Assembly (NCBI GenBank): GCA_002359895.1
Contig: DEOB01000012.1
Span: 1 to 64,000, forward strand
Reading direction: 5' to 3'
Origin: Stenotrophomonas sp. UBA2629
GTDB lineage: Bacteria; Pseudomonadota; Gammaproteobacteria; Xanthomonadales; Xanthomonadaceae
Length of the DNA stretch: 64,000 bases
In this document: positions 43,605 to 52,667 of the stretch, one piece after another
How positions within the stretch are numbered: the first letter of the stretch is position 1
Layout: each line of letters starts with the position of its first letter
Program-made: the position numbers and the translations under genes
Notes under the pieces: model-generated
The model's database searches: none
Told to the model about the DNA's origin: nothing
What the model saw: only the letters and a program-made list of their open reading frames with translations

Positions 43605-45008
43605 ATGAGCCAAATCCTGCCCGTCATTCTTTCTGGTGGCTCCGGTACCCGGCTGTGGCCACTGTCGCGTGAAGCCTATCCCAAGCAGTTCCTGCCGTTG
43701 TCCGGCACGCACAGCATGCTGCAGTCCACATGGCTGCGCGTAGCGGGAGTGGCAGCACTGCCTCCGATTGTGGTGGCCAATGAATCACACCGCTTTGTGG
43801 CTGCCGAGCAGCTGCAGCAGGTGGGAACGACACCGTCGGCCATCCTCTTGGAACCCATTGGCCGCAACACCGCGCCGGCCATTGCTGCAGCGGCGTTGGA
43901 AGCACGTCGCAACGGCGATGATCCGTTGCTGCTGGTGTTGCCCTCGGATCATCTGATCCGCGACGTCGAGCACTTCCATCAGGCCATCACCCAAGCCGCT
44001 GCCATTGCCGAACAAGGCAAGCTGGTCACTTTCGGCATTCAACCCACCGCACCGGAAACCGGCTACGGCTACATCAAGGCGGTAGCTGGCGAAGGCGCGC
44101 GCGCCATCGAGCGTTTCGTTGAAAAGCCCGACCTGGCTACCGCCGAAGGCTATGTCGCCTCTGGAGAGTACTACTGGAACAGCGGCATGTTCCTGTTCCG
44201 TGCGTCGCGTTATCTGGAAGAACTGGAGCGTCTGCAGCCGCAGATGCTCGCTGCATGCCGTGCATCGTGGGACAAGGCACGTCGCGACAGCGACTTCATT
44301 CGTCTGGACGCTGAAGCATTCAAAGCCAGCCCGTCCGACTCCATCGACTATGCGGTGATGGAAAAAACCAACGACGCCTCGGTGGTGCCGCTGGATGCAG
44401 GCTGGAGCGATGTCGGCTCGTGGACTGCATTGCGTGATGTCTCCGAACAGGACGCTGACGGCAATGCGCATCAGGGCGACGTGATCGCCATCGACTGCCA
44501 TAACACCTTCGCCTACGGCGAACGTTTGATCGCAATGGTCGGGCTGGAAGACGTCATCGTCGTTGAAACCGATGACGCGGTGCTGGTTGGCAAATCCGAC
44601 CGCATGCAGGAAGTGAAAGATGTCGTCGCACGCTTGAAGGTCGACGGTCGCAGCGAGGCTACCTGGCACCGCAAGGTCTACCGCCCTTGGGGCGCGTATG
44701 ACTCCATCGATCACGGCGAGCGTTTCCAGGTCAAGCGCATCACGGTCAAGCCCGGCGGCACGCTGAGCCTGCAGATGCATCATCATCGCGCCGAACATTG
44801 GATCGTGGTCAGCGGCACCGCCGAAGTCACGCGTGGCGATGAAGTCCTGCTGCTCACCGAAAACCAGAGCACCTACATCCCGCTCGGCGTCACTCACCGC
44901 CTGCGCAATCCCGGCAAGCTGCCGCTGGAGCTGATTGAAGTGCAGTCCGGCAGCTATCTGGGTGAAGACGATATCGTGCGCTTTGAGGATACTTACGGCC
45001 GCGCTTAA
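43605..45008 (+). CDS. xanB: Mannose-1-phosphate guanylyltransferase / mannose-6-phosphate isomerase
   Basis: A 467-residue bifunctional type II PMI-GMP. The N-terminal nucleotidyltransferase (about 1-280) has SGGSGTRLWPLSREAYPKQF and FVEKPD. The C-terminal cupin isomerase (about 345-467) has GGTLSLQMHHHRAEHWIVVSG and the zinc-binding histidines. It makes GDP-mannose from fructose-6-P together with XanA. It forms an operon with xanA and is followed by a bidirectional terminator. Confidence 0.97.
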   Translation: MSQILPVILSGGSGTRLWPLSREAYPKQFLPLSGTHSMLQSTWLRVAGVAALPPIVVANESHRFVAAEQLQQVGTTPSAILLEPIGRNTAPAIAAAALEARRNGDDPLLLVLPSDHLIRDVEHFHQAITQAAAIAEQGKLVTFGIQPTAPETGYGYIKAVAGEGARAIERFVEKPDLATAEGYVASGEYYWNSGMFLFRASRYLEELERLQPQMLAACRASWDKARRDSDFIRLDAEAFKASPSDSIDYAVMEKTNDASVVPLDAGWSDVGSWTALRDVSEQDADGNAHQGDVIAIDCHNTFAYGERLIAMVGLEDVIVVETDDAVLVGKSDRMQEVKDVVARLKVDGRSEATWHRKVYRPWGAYDSIDHGERFQVKRITVKPGGTLSLQMHHHRAEHWIVVSGTAEVTRGDEVLLLTENQSTYIPLGVTHRLRNPGKLPLELIEVQSGSYLGEDDIVRFEDTYGRA

Positions 45009-45033
45009 ATCTGCTGCAGATTCGGCATGCCAA

Positions 45034-45063
45034 ACAAAACCCCGAGCTTACCCGGGGTTTTGT
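45034..45063. terminator. Bidirectional terminator between xanB and rmlD
   Basis: An 11-bp perfect stem ACAAAACCCCG / CGGGGTTTTGT with an 8-nt loop. U-rich ends on both strands suit the convergent xanB and rmlD transcripts. Confidence 0.88.
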
Positions 45064-45071
45064 TTATCTAC

Positions 45072-45977
45072 TCATGCTTTGGCAGAAACCAGCTCGCCAA
45101 TGACCTGCCGCAGCCCTTGCTCCCAAGACGGCAGCACGATGCCGAAGTCCTGCTGCAGCTTGTGGTTGTCGAGCACCGACCACGAAGGACGTCTGGCCGG
45201 TGTTGGGTACTCGGCGCTACTGATCGCCTGCACCGTCGGTGTTTTCGCAAGCAATCCCGCACGCTTTGCCTCTTTGAAGATCGCCTCGGCAAAGCCATGC
45301 CAACTGGTCTGCCCGGAGGCGGTCAGATGCCACGTCCCCGAAAGCTGCCCTGCATGCTGCAACGCCTGCACGGTGACATCGGCAATCAGTGCGGCAGAGG
45401 TCGGCGTGCCGATCTGATCGGCCACCACACGCAATTCATCGCGATCAGCGCCGACGCGCAGCATTGTGCGCAGGAAATTGGCGCCGTGTGACGCATACAC
45501 CCATGCGGTGCGGAAGATCAGATGGCGCCCACCCGCCGCACGCACGGCCTCTTCACCATCGCGCTTGCTGGTGCCATACACACCCAACGGTGCGGTGGCT
45601 TCCTCTTCACGGTATGGCGCAGTGCCTTCACCATTGAAGACGTAGTCGGTGGAGTAATGCACCATCGGCACGCCATGTGCAGCACACCACTGCGCGATCA
45701 CTCCCGGCGACCGCGCGTTGGCGAGGAAAGCTGCTTCCGGCTCCTGCTCGGCACGATCCACGGCGGTGTAGGCCGCCGCATTGACGACCACCGAAGGACG
45801 CAGGCGATCCAGCAATGCAGGTAGGCTTTCGGGCTGCGCGAAATCCGCCAGCTCACAGGCGCGACCATCCGGCAGACTGCCGCTGCGTGTTGTGGCGATC
45901 ACATCACCCAACGGCGCCAAGGCACGCAGCAACTCCTGGCCTACCTGTCCGTTGCCACCAAAGACAAGCACCGTCAC
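45072..45977 (-). CDS. rmlD: dTDP-4-dehydrorhamnose reductase
   Basis: A 301-residue SDR that performs the last, NAD(P)H-dependent step of dTDP-L-rhamnose synthesis. The nucleotide loop is GGNGQVGQEL and the catalytic motif is YGTSKRDGEE (Tyr-x3-Lys); STDYVFNGEG is the family segment. It overlaps rmlC by 4 nt. Last of the rmlB-A-C-D operon. Confidence 0.96.
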   Translation of the reverse strand: MTVLVFGGNGQVGQELLRALAPLGDVIATTRSGSLPDGRACELADFAQPESLPALLDRLRPSVVVNAAAYTAVDRAEQEPEAAFLANARSPGVIAQWCAAHGVPMVHYSTDYVFNGEGTAPYREEEATAPLGVYGTSKRDGEEAVRAAGGRHLIFRTAWVYASHGANFLRTMLRVGADRDELRVVADQIGTPTSAALIADVTVQALQHAGQLSGTWHLTASGQTSWHGFAEAIFKEAKRAGLLAKTPTVQAISSAEYPTPARRPSWSVLDNHKLQQDFGIVLPSWEQGLRQVIGELVSAKA

Positions 45978-46531
45978 GGCATGTAGACCGGGAGACGATC
46001 TTCGGCGATGTCCTTCAGGAACGGCGCAGCCTCATCCTTGGCCGAAAGCGTCGGGCCACTGATCGGCCAATCCACACCGATGTCGGCGTCGTTCCAACGC
46101 ACGCCAGCGTCAACCTCCTTCACGTACACATCGGTGCAAAGATAGTTGAAGAGTGCACGCTCGGACAGCACGGCGAAGCCATGCGCAAAGCCTTCTGGAA
46201 TCCAGAACTGGCGTTTGTTTTCGCCGCTCAGCACCACGGCTTCCCACTTGCCGAAGGTCGGTGAACCGCGACGGATATCCACCGCCACATCGTAGACCTC
46301 GCCTTCCAGCACGCTGACCAGCTTGCCTTGCGGACGCGGCCACTGGTAATGCAAGCCGCGCAGCACGCCCTTGCTTGAAGCCGAGACGTTGCTCTGTACG
46401 AACTTGTCCGGCAGGCCCAATGCCTTGAAGCGCTCGGCATTCCAGGTTTCAAAAAAGAAGCCACGCTCGTCACCAAACACTGACGGCTCGATGACCACGC
46501 AACCGGGCATGCCAGTTTCAATTACTTTCAC
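45974..46531 (-). CDS. rmlC: dTDP-4-dehydrorhamnose 3,5-epimerase
   Basis: A 185-residue cupin epimerase. Family elements include the catalytic His/Asp context RGLHYQWPRPQGKLV, the DVAVDIRRGSPTFGKW strand and the WIPEGFAHGF strand. It converts dTDP-4-keto-6-deoxyglucose to the L-lyxo isomer. It overlaps both neighbours by 4 nt (rmlA at 46528-46531, rmlD at 45974-45977). Confidence 0.97.
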   Translation of the reverse strand: MKVIETGMPGCVVIEPSVFGDERGFFFETWNAERFKALGLPDKFVQSNVSASSKGVLRGLHYQWPRPQGKLVSVLEGEVYDVAVDIRRGSPTFGKWEAVVLSGENKRQFWIPEGFAHGFAVLSERALFNYLCTDVYVKEVDAGVRWNDADIGVDWPISGPTLSAKDEAAPFLKDIAEDRLPVYMP

Positions 46532-47415
46532 GGAACAATTCCTCGTTCAACCAGCTTTTGAAGGTACTGCCCGTAGCCATTCTTCAGCAGTGGCGCCGCC
46601 AGTGCTTCAAGTTGCTCGGCACTGATCCAGCCTTGACCAAACGCGATCTCTTCCGGGCAGCAAACCTGCAGTCCCTGACGCGTCTGGATGGTCTCAATGA
46701 AGTTGGAGGCTTCCAGCAACGACTGGTGTGTACCGGTATCCAACCATGCATAACCACGGCCCAGCGCTTCGAGCTGCAGCGAGCCTTCATCGAGATAACG
46801 CTGATTGAGATCCGTTATTTCCAGTTCGCCACGCGGCGAAGGCTTCAACGCGGCCGCATAGTCGCTGGCATTGCCGTCATAGAAGTACAGGCCGGTGACC
46901 GCATAGTTCGAGCGCGGCTTCTCCGGCTTTTCGACGAGACCGACCACCTTGCCGTTCTTATCGAACTCGGCAACGCCGTAGCGCTCCGGATCATTGACCC
47001 AGTAACCGAATACGGTGGCACCCTGCTGCTGAGCATCGGCACGCTTGAGCACATCGCGCAGGCCATGCCCATGGAAAATATTGTCGCCCAGCACCAAGCA
47101 GCTCGGCTTGCCACCGACAAAATCGCGACCAATCAAATACGCCTGCGCCAAGCCATCCGGGCTGGGCTGCACGGCGTATTGGATGTTCATGCCCCACTGC
47201 GAACCATCGCCCAGCAACTGCTGGAACAGCGCCTGCTCATGCGGCGTATTGATGATCAGCACATCGCGGATGCCGGCCAGCATCAGCACACTGAGCGGGT
47301 AATAGATCATCGGCTTGTCGTACACCGGCAGCAGCTGCTTGCTGACGCCCTTGGTGATCGGATACAGCCGCGTGCCGGAACCACCGGCAAGAATGATGCC
47401 CTTGCGTTGCGTCAT
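46528..47415 (-). CDS. rmlA: Glucose-1-phosphate thymidylyltransferase
   Basis: A 295-residue enzyme making dTDP-glucose from Glc-1-P and dTTP. Motifs: LAGGSGTRLYPITKGVSKQL at the N-terminus, LGDNIFHGHGL and VGLVEKPEKP. The product feeds RmlB and then splits between rhamnose (RmlC/D) and, by inference, the 4-amino sugar made by the transaminase at 55072-56208. Confidence 0.97.
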   Translation of the reverse strand: MTQRKGIILAGGSGTRLYPITKGVSKQLLPVYDKPMIYYPLSVLMLAGIRDVLIINTPHEQALFQQLLGDGSQWGMNIQYAVQPSPDGLAQAYLIGRDFVGGKPSCLVLGDNIFHGHGLRDVLKRADAQQQGATVFGYWVNDPERYGVAEFDKNGKVVGLVEKPEKPRSNYAVTGLYFYDGNASDYAAALKPSPRGELEITDLNQRYLDEGSLQLEALGRGYAWLDTGTHQSLLEASNFIETIQTRQGLQVCCPEEIAFGQGWISAEQLEALAAPLLKNGYGQYLQKLVERGIVP

Positions 47416-47499
47416 TTCAAGATTTCCTTTTGACCAGGTGCCGTGTCACCCGTCACCAAGCCGCATGCGCGACTTGACCACAGCGACAACAATGCAAAA

Positions 47500-48555
47500 T
47501 CAGGCAGAGGTACCGATACGCTGCAGACGGTAGCTGCCATCCAGCACACCGTTGACCCATTCCTGGTTCTCCAGGTACCAGTCAACCGTGAACGCAATAC
47601 CTTGCTCGAAGGTGTACTTCGGTTCCCAACCCAGCTCGTCCTTCAGCTTGGACGCATCAATGGCATAGCGGCGATCATGGCCCGGGCGATCGGTCACGTA
47701 GGTAATCTGGCTGGCACGCGACTGCCCATCCTCGCGCGGACGACGCGCATCCAGCAGCGCGCAGATCGCCTGCACCACTTCGATGTTCTGCTTCTCGGAA
47801 TTGCCGCCGACGTTATAGGTCTCACCCACCCGGCCCTTGGCCAGAACGGTGCGGATGGCTTCGCAATGGTCGGTCACAAACAACCAATCACGCACCTGCT
47901 TGCCATCGCCATAGATCGGCAACGCCTCGCCAGCGAGCGCCTTGGCGATCACCAGCGGAATGAGCTTCTCCGGGAAATGATACGGGCCGTAATTGTTGGA
48001 GCAGTTGGTGGTCAGCACCGGCAGGCCGTAGGTGTGGTGGAACGCGCGCACCAGATGATCCGAGGCCGCCTTCGACGCTGAGTACGGCGAGTTCGGCGCA
48101 TACGGCGTGGTTTCGGTGAACTTGCCGGTCTCTCCCAGCGTGCCGTAAACCTCGTCGGTGGACACATGCAGGAAGCGGAACGCCTGGCCCTTGTCAGCCG
48201 GCAGTGCCTTCCAGTAGTCGCGCACCGCTTCGAGCAAACCCAAGGTGCCGACCACGTTGGTCTGGATGAAGGCACCAGGACCATCGATGGAGCGGTCCAC
48301 GTGACTTTCAGCGGCGAAGTTCAACACCGCATCCGGCTGATACTCAGCAAGAAGGCGCGAGACAAGCGCGCCATCACCGATGTCCCCCTGCACGAACACA
48401 TGGTTCGGATTGCCTTCCAGGCCCGCCAACGTCTTCAGGTTGCCGGCGTAGGTCAACACATCCAGATTGATGATGCGGACACCTTTGCCAACCGCTTCCA
48501 AGACAAAATTACCGCCGATAAAGCCGGCACCGCCGGTCACAAGCCAAGTGGTCAC
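47500..48555 (-). CDS. rmlB: dTDP-glucose 4,6-dehydratase
   Basis: A 351-residue extended SDR producing dTDP-4-keto-6-deoxyglucose. The start is a GTG at 48555 with AGGAG 8-9 nt upstream; upstream sequence in the same frame is not protein-like. The NAD loop is TGGAGFIGGNF, the catalytic segment is STDEVYG, and Tyr/Lys are in YSASKAASDH. It leads the rmlBACD operon, separated from rmlA by 84 nt. Divergent from etfB. Confidence 0.96.
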   Translation of the reverse strand: MTTWLVTGGAGFIGGNFVLEAVGKGVRIINLDVLTYAGNLKTLAGLEGNPNHVFVQGDIGDGALVSRLLAEYQPDAVLNFAAESHVDRSIDGPGAFIQTNVVGTLGLLEAVRDYWKALPADKGQAFRFLHVSTDEVYGTLGETGKFTETTPYAPNSPYSASKAASDHLVRAFHHTYGLPVLTTNCSNNYGPYHFPEKLIPLVIAKALAGEALPIYGDGKQVRDWLFVTDHCEAIRTVLAKGRVGETYNVGGNSEKQNIEVVQAICALLDARRPREDGQSRASQITYVTDRPGHDRRYAIDASKLKDELGWEPKYTFEQGIAFTVDWYLENQEWVNGVLDGSYRLQRIGTSA

Positions 48556-48804
48556 GCAAATACTCTCCTGATGTTCTGCTGACAGATACAGCAAACGGTT
48601 TGCATAAGGATATAACGCGCACCTGTTTCCTGCGCCTCGCCATTGACAGGGAGTTCGCCTCAATGCGATTTTGTCCGGACATTTGACGCGACGCAGCACA
48701 ACCATACGCATTCGCATGGCCCCACCAAGCCAGCTAGAATCGCGAACGAACACCAATCACCGGCTTGCGTCGGCCCCCTCAGCACTCGAAGGACCCTGCA
48801 GCAC

Positions 48805-49551
48805 ATGAAAATCCTCGTCGCGTACAAGCGCGTGGTGGACTACAACGTCCGCATTCAGGTCAAGCCGGATGGTTCCGGCGTGGTCACCGACGGCGTCAAG
48901 CTTTCGCCCAACCCGTTCGATGAAATCGCATTGGAAGAGGCCCTTCGCCTGCGCGACAAGGGCATCGCTACTGAAGTCGTGGTCGCCACGATCGCACCGG
49001 CCGACGCTCAGGCGCACCTGCGCAATGGCTTGGCCATGGGTGCCAACCGCGCCATCCACGTGGTCACCGATCAGGCCATCCAGCCGCTGACTGCCGCCCG
49101 CACCCTGCTCAAGCTGGTCGAGAAGGAGCAGCCTGACCTGGTCATCCTCGGCAAACAGGCCATCGACGACGATGCCAACCAGACCGGCCAGATGCTGGCC
49201 ACGCTGTGGGCGCGTCCGCAGGCCACCTTCGCCTCTAAGGTCGAGATTGCCGACGGCAAGGCCACGGTGACCCGCGAAGTCGATGCCGGCCTGGAAACGC
49301 TGGAAGTCGATCTGCCGGCCGTCATCACCACCGACCTACGCTTGAACGAGCCGCGCTTCATCAAGCTTCCGGACATCATGAAGGCCAAGGCCAAACCGCT
49401 GGAAACGCTGCAGCTGGCTGATCTGGCCGTGGATGCCGCCGATACGTTCAAGACCACCCACTACGCCGCGCCTGCAAAGCGCAGCAAGGGCGTGATGGTG
49501 AAGGATGCCGCCGAACTGGTGGCCGCACTCAAGCAGAAGGGGTTGCTGTAA
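48805..49551 (+). CDS. etfB: Electron transfer flavoprotein beta subunit
   Basis: A 248-residue subunit that binds AMP in the ETF heterodimer, carrying electrons from acyl-CoA dehydrogenases to ETF-ubiquinone oxidoreductase. The start at 48805 gives MKILVAYKRVVDYNVRIQVK; the signature region is VEIADGKATVTREVDAGLET. The stop codon shares one base with the etfA start. In Xanthomonas, etfBA marks the edge of the LPS locus. Confidence 0.97.
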   Translation: MKILVAYKRVVDYNVRIQVKPDGSGVVTDGVKLSPNPFDEIALEEALRLRDKGIATEVVVATIAPADAQAHLRNGLAMGANRAIHVVTDQAIQPLTAARTLLKLVEKEQPDLVILGKQAIDDDANQTGQMLATLWARPQATFASKVEIADGKATVTREVDAGLETLEVDLPAVITTDLRLNEPRFIKLPDIMKAKAKPLETLQLADLAVDAADTFKTTHYAAPAKRSKGVMVKDAAELVAALKQKGLL

Positions 49552-50486
49552 TGGCCAAGATTCTCGTCATCGCCGAACACCTGGACGGCAAGCTCAACAG
49601 CGCCGTGGCCAAGACCGTTTCGGCCGCTACCGCCATCGGCGGCGACATCGATGTACTGGTTCTAGCCGCCGACCCGGCCGCCATCGCCGCCGAAGCCGCG
49701 CAGATTGCCGGCGTCAGCAAGGTGTTGACCCTCACCAACCCGGCCAACGAACATGCGCTGGCCCAGGTGCAGGCACCGCAGATCGCCAAAGCCGCCGCTG
49801 GCTACAGCCACGTGTTCGGCGCCTCGACCACGACCGGCAAGGACCTGATGCCCGCCGTGGCCGCGCTGCTCGGCGTCAACCAGGTCTCCGACCTGATGAG
49901 CGTCGAAGGCACGCACACCTTCAAGCGCCCGATCTACGCCGGCAACGCCATCATCACCGTCGAAGCGCCCGCTGATCAGGTGGTCGTGGCTACCGTCCGT
50001 GCCGCTTCCTGGCCGGAAGCGGCAAAGGGCAACAATGCCCCGGTTGAAGCCCTCAGCATCGATGCTGCACTGCCGTCGCACACCCGCTTCGTCGGCCTGG
50101 CAGCAGGCAAGAGCGACCGCCCGGACCTGCAGAGCGCCAAGCGCGTGGTTTCCGGTGGCCGCGGTGTCGGCTCGGAAGAGAACTTCAAGGTGATCTACCA
50201 GTTGGCCGACAAGCTCGGCGCCGGCGTCGGTGCGTCACGCGCCGCCGTGGACGCCGGCTATGTGCCCAGCGACATGCAGGTCGGCCAGACCGGCAAGATC
50301 ATCGCCCCGGAGCTGTACATCGCCGTGGGCATCTCAGGCGCGATCCAGCACCTGACCGGCATCAAGGACGCCGGAACCATCGTCGCCATCAACAAGGATG
50401 GCGATGCGCCGATCTTTGAGATTGCGGACATTGGGCTGGTGGGTGACCTGTTCACCTTGCTGCCGGAGCTGGAGAAGGCACTGTAA
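49551..50486 (+). CDS. etfA: Electron transfer flavoprotein alpha subunit
   Basis: A 311-residue FAD-binding subunit. The C-terminal FAD domain carries RVVSGGRGVGSEENF and the alpha-ETF signature around LYIAVGISGAIQHLTGIKD. TAATG coupling with etfB. A hairpin terminator follows the stop, marking the end of the core block before the glycan region. Confidence 0.97.
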   Translation: MAKILVIAEHLDGKLNSAVAKTVSAATAIGGDIDVLVLAADPAAIAAEAAQIAGVSKVLTLTNPANEHALAQVQAPQIAKAAAGYSHVFGASTTTGKDLMPAVAALLGVNQVSDLMSVEGTHTFKRPIYAGNAIITVEAPADQVVVATVRAASWPEAAKGNNAPVEALSIDAALPSHTRFVGLAAGKSDRPDLQSAKRVVSGGRGVGSEENFKVIYQLADKLGAGVGASRAAVDAGYVPSDMQVGQTGKIIAPELYIAVGISGAIQHLTGIKDAGTIVAINKDGDAPIFEIADIGLVGDLFTLLPELEKAL

Positions 50487-50495
50487 AAGACCTTG

Positions 50496-50528
50496 GAGGG
50501 GCTCCCATGCAAAGGAAAGCCCCTCTTT
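50496..50528 (+). terminator. Probable terminator of etfBA
   Basis: Stem GAGGGGCT / AGCCCCTC with a 14-nt loop, followed by TTT, starting about 10 nt after the etfA stop. Confidence 0.7.
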
Positions 50529-50590
50529 GCGATCTGGTGGCAATTGAGCTTTCGACTACAATTGACACACTCAGATCAACCGGCTGAAAC

Positions 50591-51595
50591 ATGACAGCTC
50601 CACAACCCCAACAGCTGGCGAATCGCAACTCAGCTCATGATGCAGCATCCGTCAGCTATGGCGGGGAAAAACCGCACATCTCGGTCGTTTCCCCTGTGTA
50701 TGGCTGTGCAGGATGTTTGGAGGAGCTTGCCGATCAGGTCGAGCTGGCGATCTCCAGTCTTGGAAAAACCTTTGAATTGATTCTGGTTGATGATGCCAGT
50801 CCCGACAATTCATGGCCGCGCATAACCGAACTTGCCGAACGCAAACCATGGATCCGTGGCTTTAAACTGGCCAGAAACTTCGGGCAGCACGCCGCAATAA
50901 CAGCAGGCATCTCACAATCTCTCGGCCAATGGATCGTTGTCATGGATTGCGATCTGCAGGACTTGCCCTCGGAGATACCGAGACTGTATGAAAAAGCCAT
51001 CCAGGGCAGCCACAGTATTGTCTTTGCACAAAGGATCCAGCGCCAAGACACACCACTCAAGCGCTTTTCCTCATGGAGCTTTTTCAGGCTGCTCACTTGG
51101 TTGACAGGTATCCGCCAGGATTCTTCCACCGCCAACTTCGGGATATTCGAACGGAAGGTGATCAATGCCATTCTGCGCATGCCTGAACGTGATCGCTGTT
51201 TCCCATTGATGATCAAATGGGCTGGATTTGATACCGCCTTCCTCCCGGTGGAACATGGCCGCCGCATTGTGGGAGAAAGCAGCTACAACCTTAGAAAACT
51301 ACTGAAGCTCGCGCTGGAAATATCTCTCAGCTATTCAGAGAAACCTCTTCGGATGGTCGCAGCATGCGGAGTGGGAGCGTCGCTGTTCGCGTTCATACTG
51401 GCAGCTTACGCCGTGTTCAGGTGGATATCAGGTGATGTGCAGGTTGCAGGCTTTACCAGCATCATTGCATCGATTTGGCTCACAAGCGGCCTGACGATGT
51501 TCGGCCTCGGGATTGTTGGTCTTTATGTGGGCCAAATCTTCCGAAACGCACAAGGCCGGCCAAGTTACATCCTTGCGGAGTCGACCGCACCATGA
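50591..51595 (+). CDS. GtrB/ArnC-like polyprenyl-phosphate glycosyltransferase (GT2)
   Basis: A 334-residue family 2 glycosyltransferase. The GT-A domain begins HISVVSPVYG (about 29); the nucleotide-binding Asp pair is at 67-68 (VDDASPDN) and the metal motif is Asp119/Asp121 (DCDLQD). Two C-terminal transmembrane helices (about 256-280 and 290-315) are characteristic of DPM1/GtrB/ArnC enzymes, which attach one sugar to undecaprenyl phosphate on the cytosolic face. Here the substrate is inferred to be the N-acylated dTDP-amino sugar made by the genes that follow. The ATGA overlap with the next gene indicates coupled translation. First gene of a seven-gene run. Confidence 0.9.
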   Translation: MTAPQPQQLANRNSAHDAASVSYGGEKPHISVVSPVYGCAGCLEELADQVELAISSLGKTFELILVDDASPDNSWPRITELAERKPWIRGFKLARNFGQHAAITAGISQSLGQWIVVMDCDLQDLPSEIPRLYEKAIQGSHSIVFAQRIQRQDTPLKRFSSWSFFRLLTWLTGIRQDSSTANFGIFERKVINAILRMPERDRCFPLMIKWAGFDTAFLPVEHGRRIVGESSYNLRKLLKLALEISLSYSEKPLRMVAACGVGASLFAFILAAYAVFRWISGDVQVAGFTSIIASIWLTSGLTMFGLGIVGLYVGQIFRNAQGRPSYILAESTAP

Positions 51596-52356
51596 GTGAA
51601 TTCACTGATCTTACCCATCAATCAGCCACGGCACGCATTCGCCTCACCCCTTGGGATGAGCGTAGCCTGCGTATTCGAACAGCCGAGATCATTGAGGCCA
51701 GCGGATCCGATTCAGATCTACCTGGACTATGGAACCTAATTGACGATTGGATCAAACAGCATGGCGTGGAGTACAGCTTCGGTCGTATATCCGCAGATGC
51801 AATGCTGGCCAAGCAGTCATTTCAGCGGCAAGGCTATCGCTTCGTTGAAACATCTCTATTGATGTCACGACTCAGAACTGATGAGTGGCCCCGCACGCCC
51901 GCATCACTGAGCTTGCAGTTGTCCCCAGTTTGCGACCAGGACATGGAAGAGCTCCGCACAATTGCCATCAATGATTTTCATCATGGACGTTTTCTTGAAG
52001 ATCCATCCATCAGCCCCGTACAAGCAAGAGCAAGAACCGGCTCCTGGCTGGCTGACCTGTGTGCTCGTGGAAACCTGCATGCCGTACAGATGCACAAAAA
52101 GAACATTGGATTTGTCGCTCATACCATCGGCGACGACGGCTGCGCCGACCTAATCCTATATGGCGTCTCTTCGAACTTCCCAATGTTGGCACTTCCCCTT
52201 TGGGTATCCGCGCTGAAAAGCCTGAATGAGGCTGGAGCGACCCGCTATCGGGCAATGATCTCTGCCGCGAACGTCCATGTAGTCAATTTATATCTAAAAC
52301 TAGGGTTTTCGGTGACGAGCGTGCACTACGGGTTCAGCAAATGGCACACCCAATAA
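51592..52356 (+). CDS. GNAT-like acyltransferase, probably N-acylates a dTDP-4-amino sugar
   Basis: A 254-residue protein with an organisation like WecD/RffC (dTDP-Fuc4N acetyltransferase). The N-terminal segment FGRISADAMLAKQSFQRQGY resembles that family, and the C-terminal ANVHVVNLYLKLGFSV is a GNAT motif B-like element. The usual Q/RxxGxG/A acetyl-CoA loop is not evident in the region where it should lie (about 195-215). With an acyl carrier protein gene next to it, the donor could be an acyl-ACP rather than acetyl-CoA; this is inference. The start at 51592 overlaps the previous stop by 4 nt. The acceptor is inferred from the WecE-type transaminase downstream. Confidence 0.72.
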   Translation: MSEFTDLTHQSATARIRLTPWDERSLRIRTAEIIEASGSDSDLPGLWNLIDDWIKQHGVEYSFGRISADAMLAKQSFQRQGYRFVETSLLMSRLRTDEWPRTPASLSLQLSPVCDQDMEELRTIAINDFHHGRFLEDPSISPVQARARTGSWLADLCARGNLHAVQMHKKNIGFVAHTIGDDGCADLILYGVSSNFPMLALPLWVSALKSLNEAGATRYRAMISAANVHVVNLYLKLGFSVTSVHYGFSKWHTQ

Positions 52357-52382
52357 CCATACTCTCGAAGGAACAGTTGTAT

Positions 52383-52667
52383 ATGAAGATCGACCTCACC
52401 CCCAAAGTCTTTGAAATCATTGCATCACTTGCCGAGGTAACAGGCACCCCAATCAACGTGGAAACTTCGCTGATTGGCGAGAACCGCGTCCTCGACTCAA
52501 TCAAGCTCGTTGAGCTATGCGTTGAGCTGGAAGACCTCGCTAGCGAGCACGGATTCGTCTTTGACTGGACATCTGAAACCGCGATGTCACGCTCCAGGAG
52601 CATGTTCCGGACTGCGGGCGCGTTAGCAGACGAGCTTGCCAACCAGCAAAGCACCTACGCCCCATGA
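52383..52667 (+). CDS. Dedicated acyl carrier protein
   Basis: A 94-residue ACP. The phosphopantetheine attachment site is Ser39 in LDSIKLVEL, where housekeeping ACPs read DSLDxVEL. The fold length and acidic helix II (VELEDLASEH) fit. The start at 52383 has AAGGA upstream. It overlaps the reductase gene by 4 nt. It is distinct from fatty-acid AcpP, which normally lies in the fab cluster. Proposed role: carry the acyl group destined for the amino sugar. Confidence 0.85.
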   Translation: MKIDLTPKVFEIIASLAEVTGTPINVETSLIGENRVLDSIKLVELCVELEDLASEHGFVFDWTSETAMSRSRSMFRTAGALADELANQQSTYAP

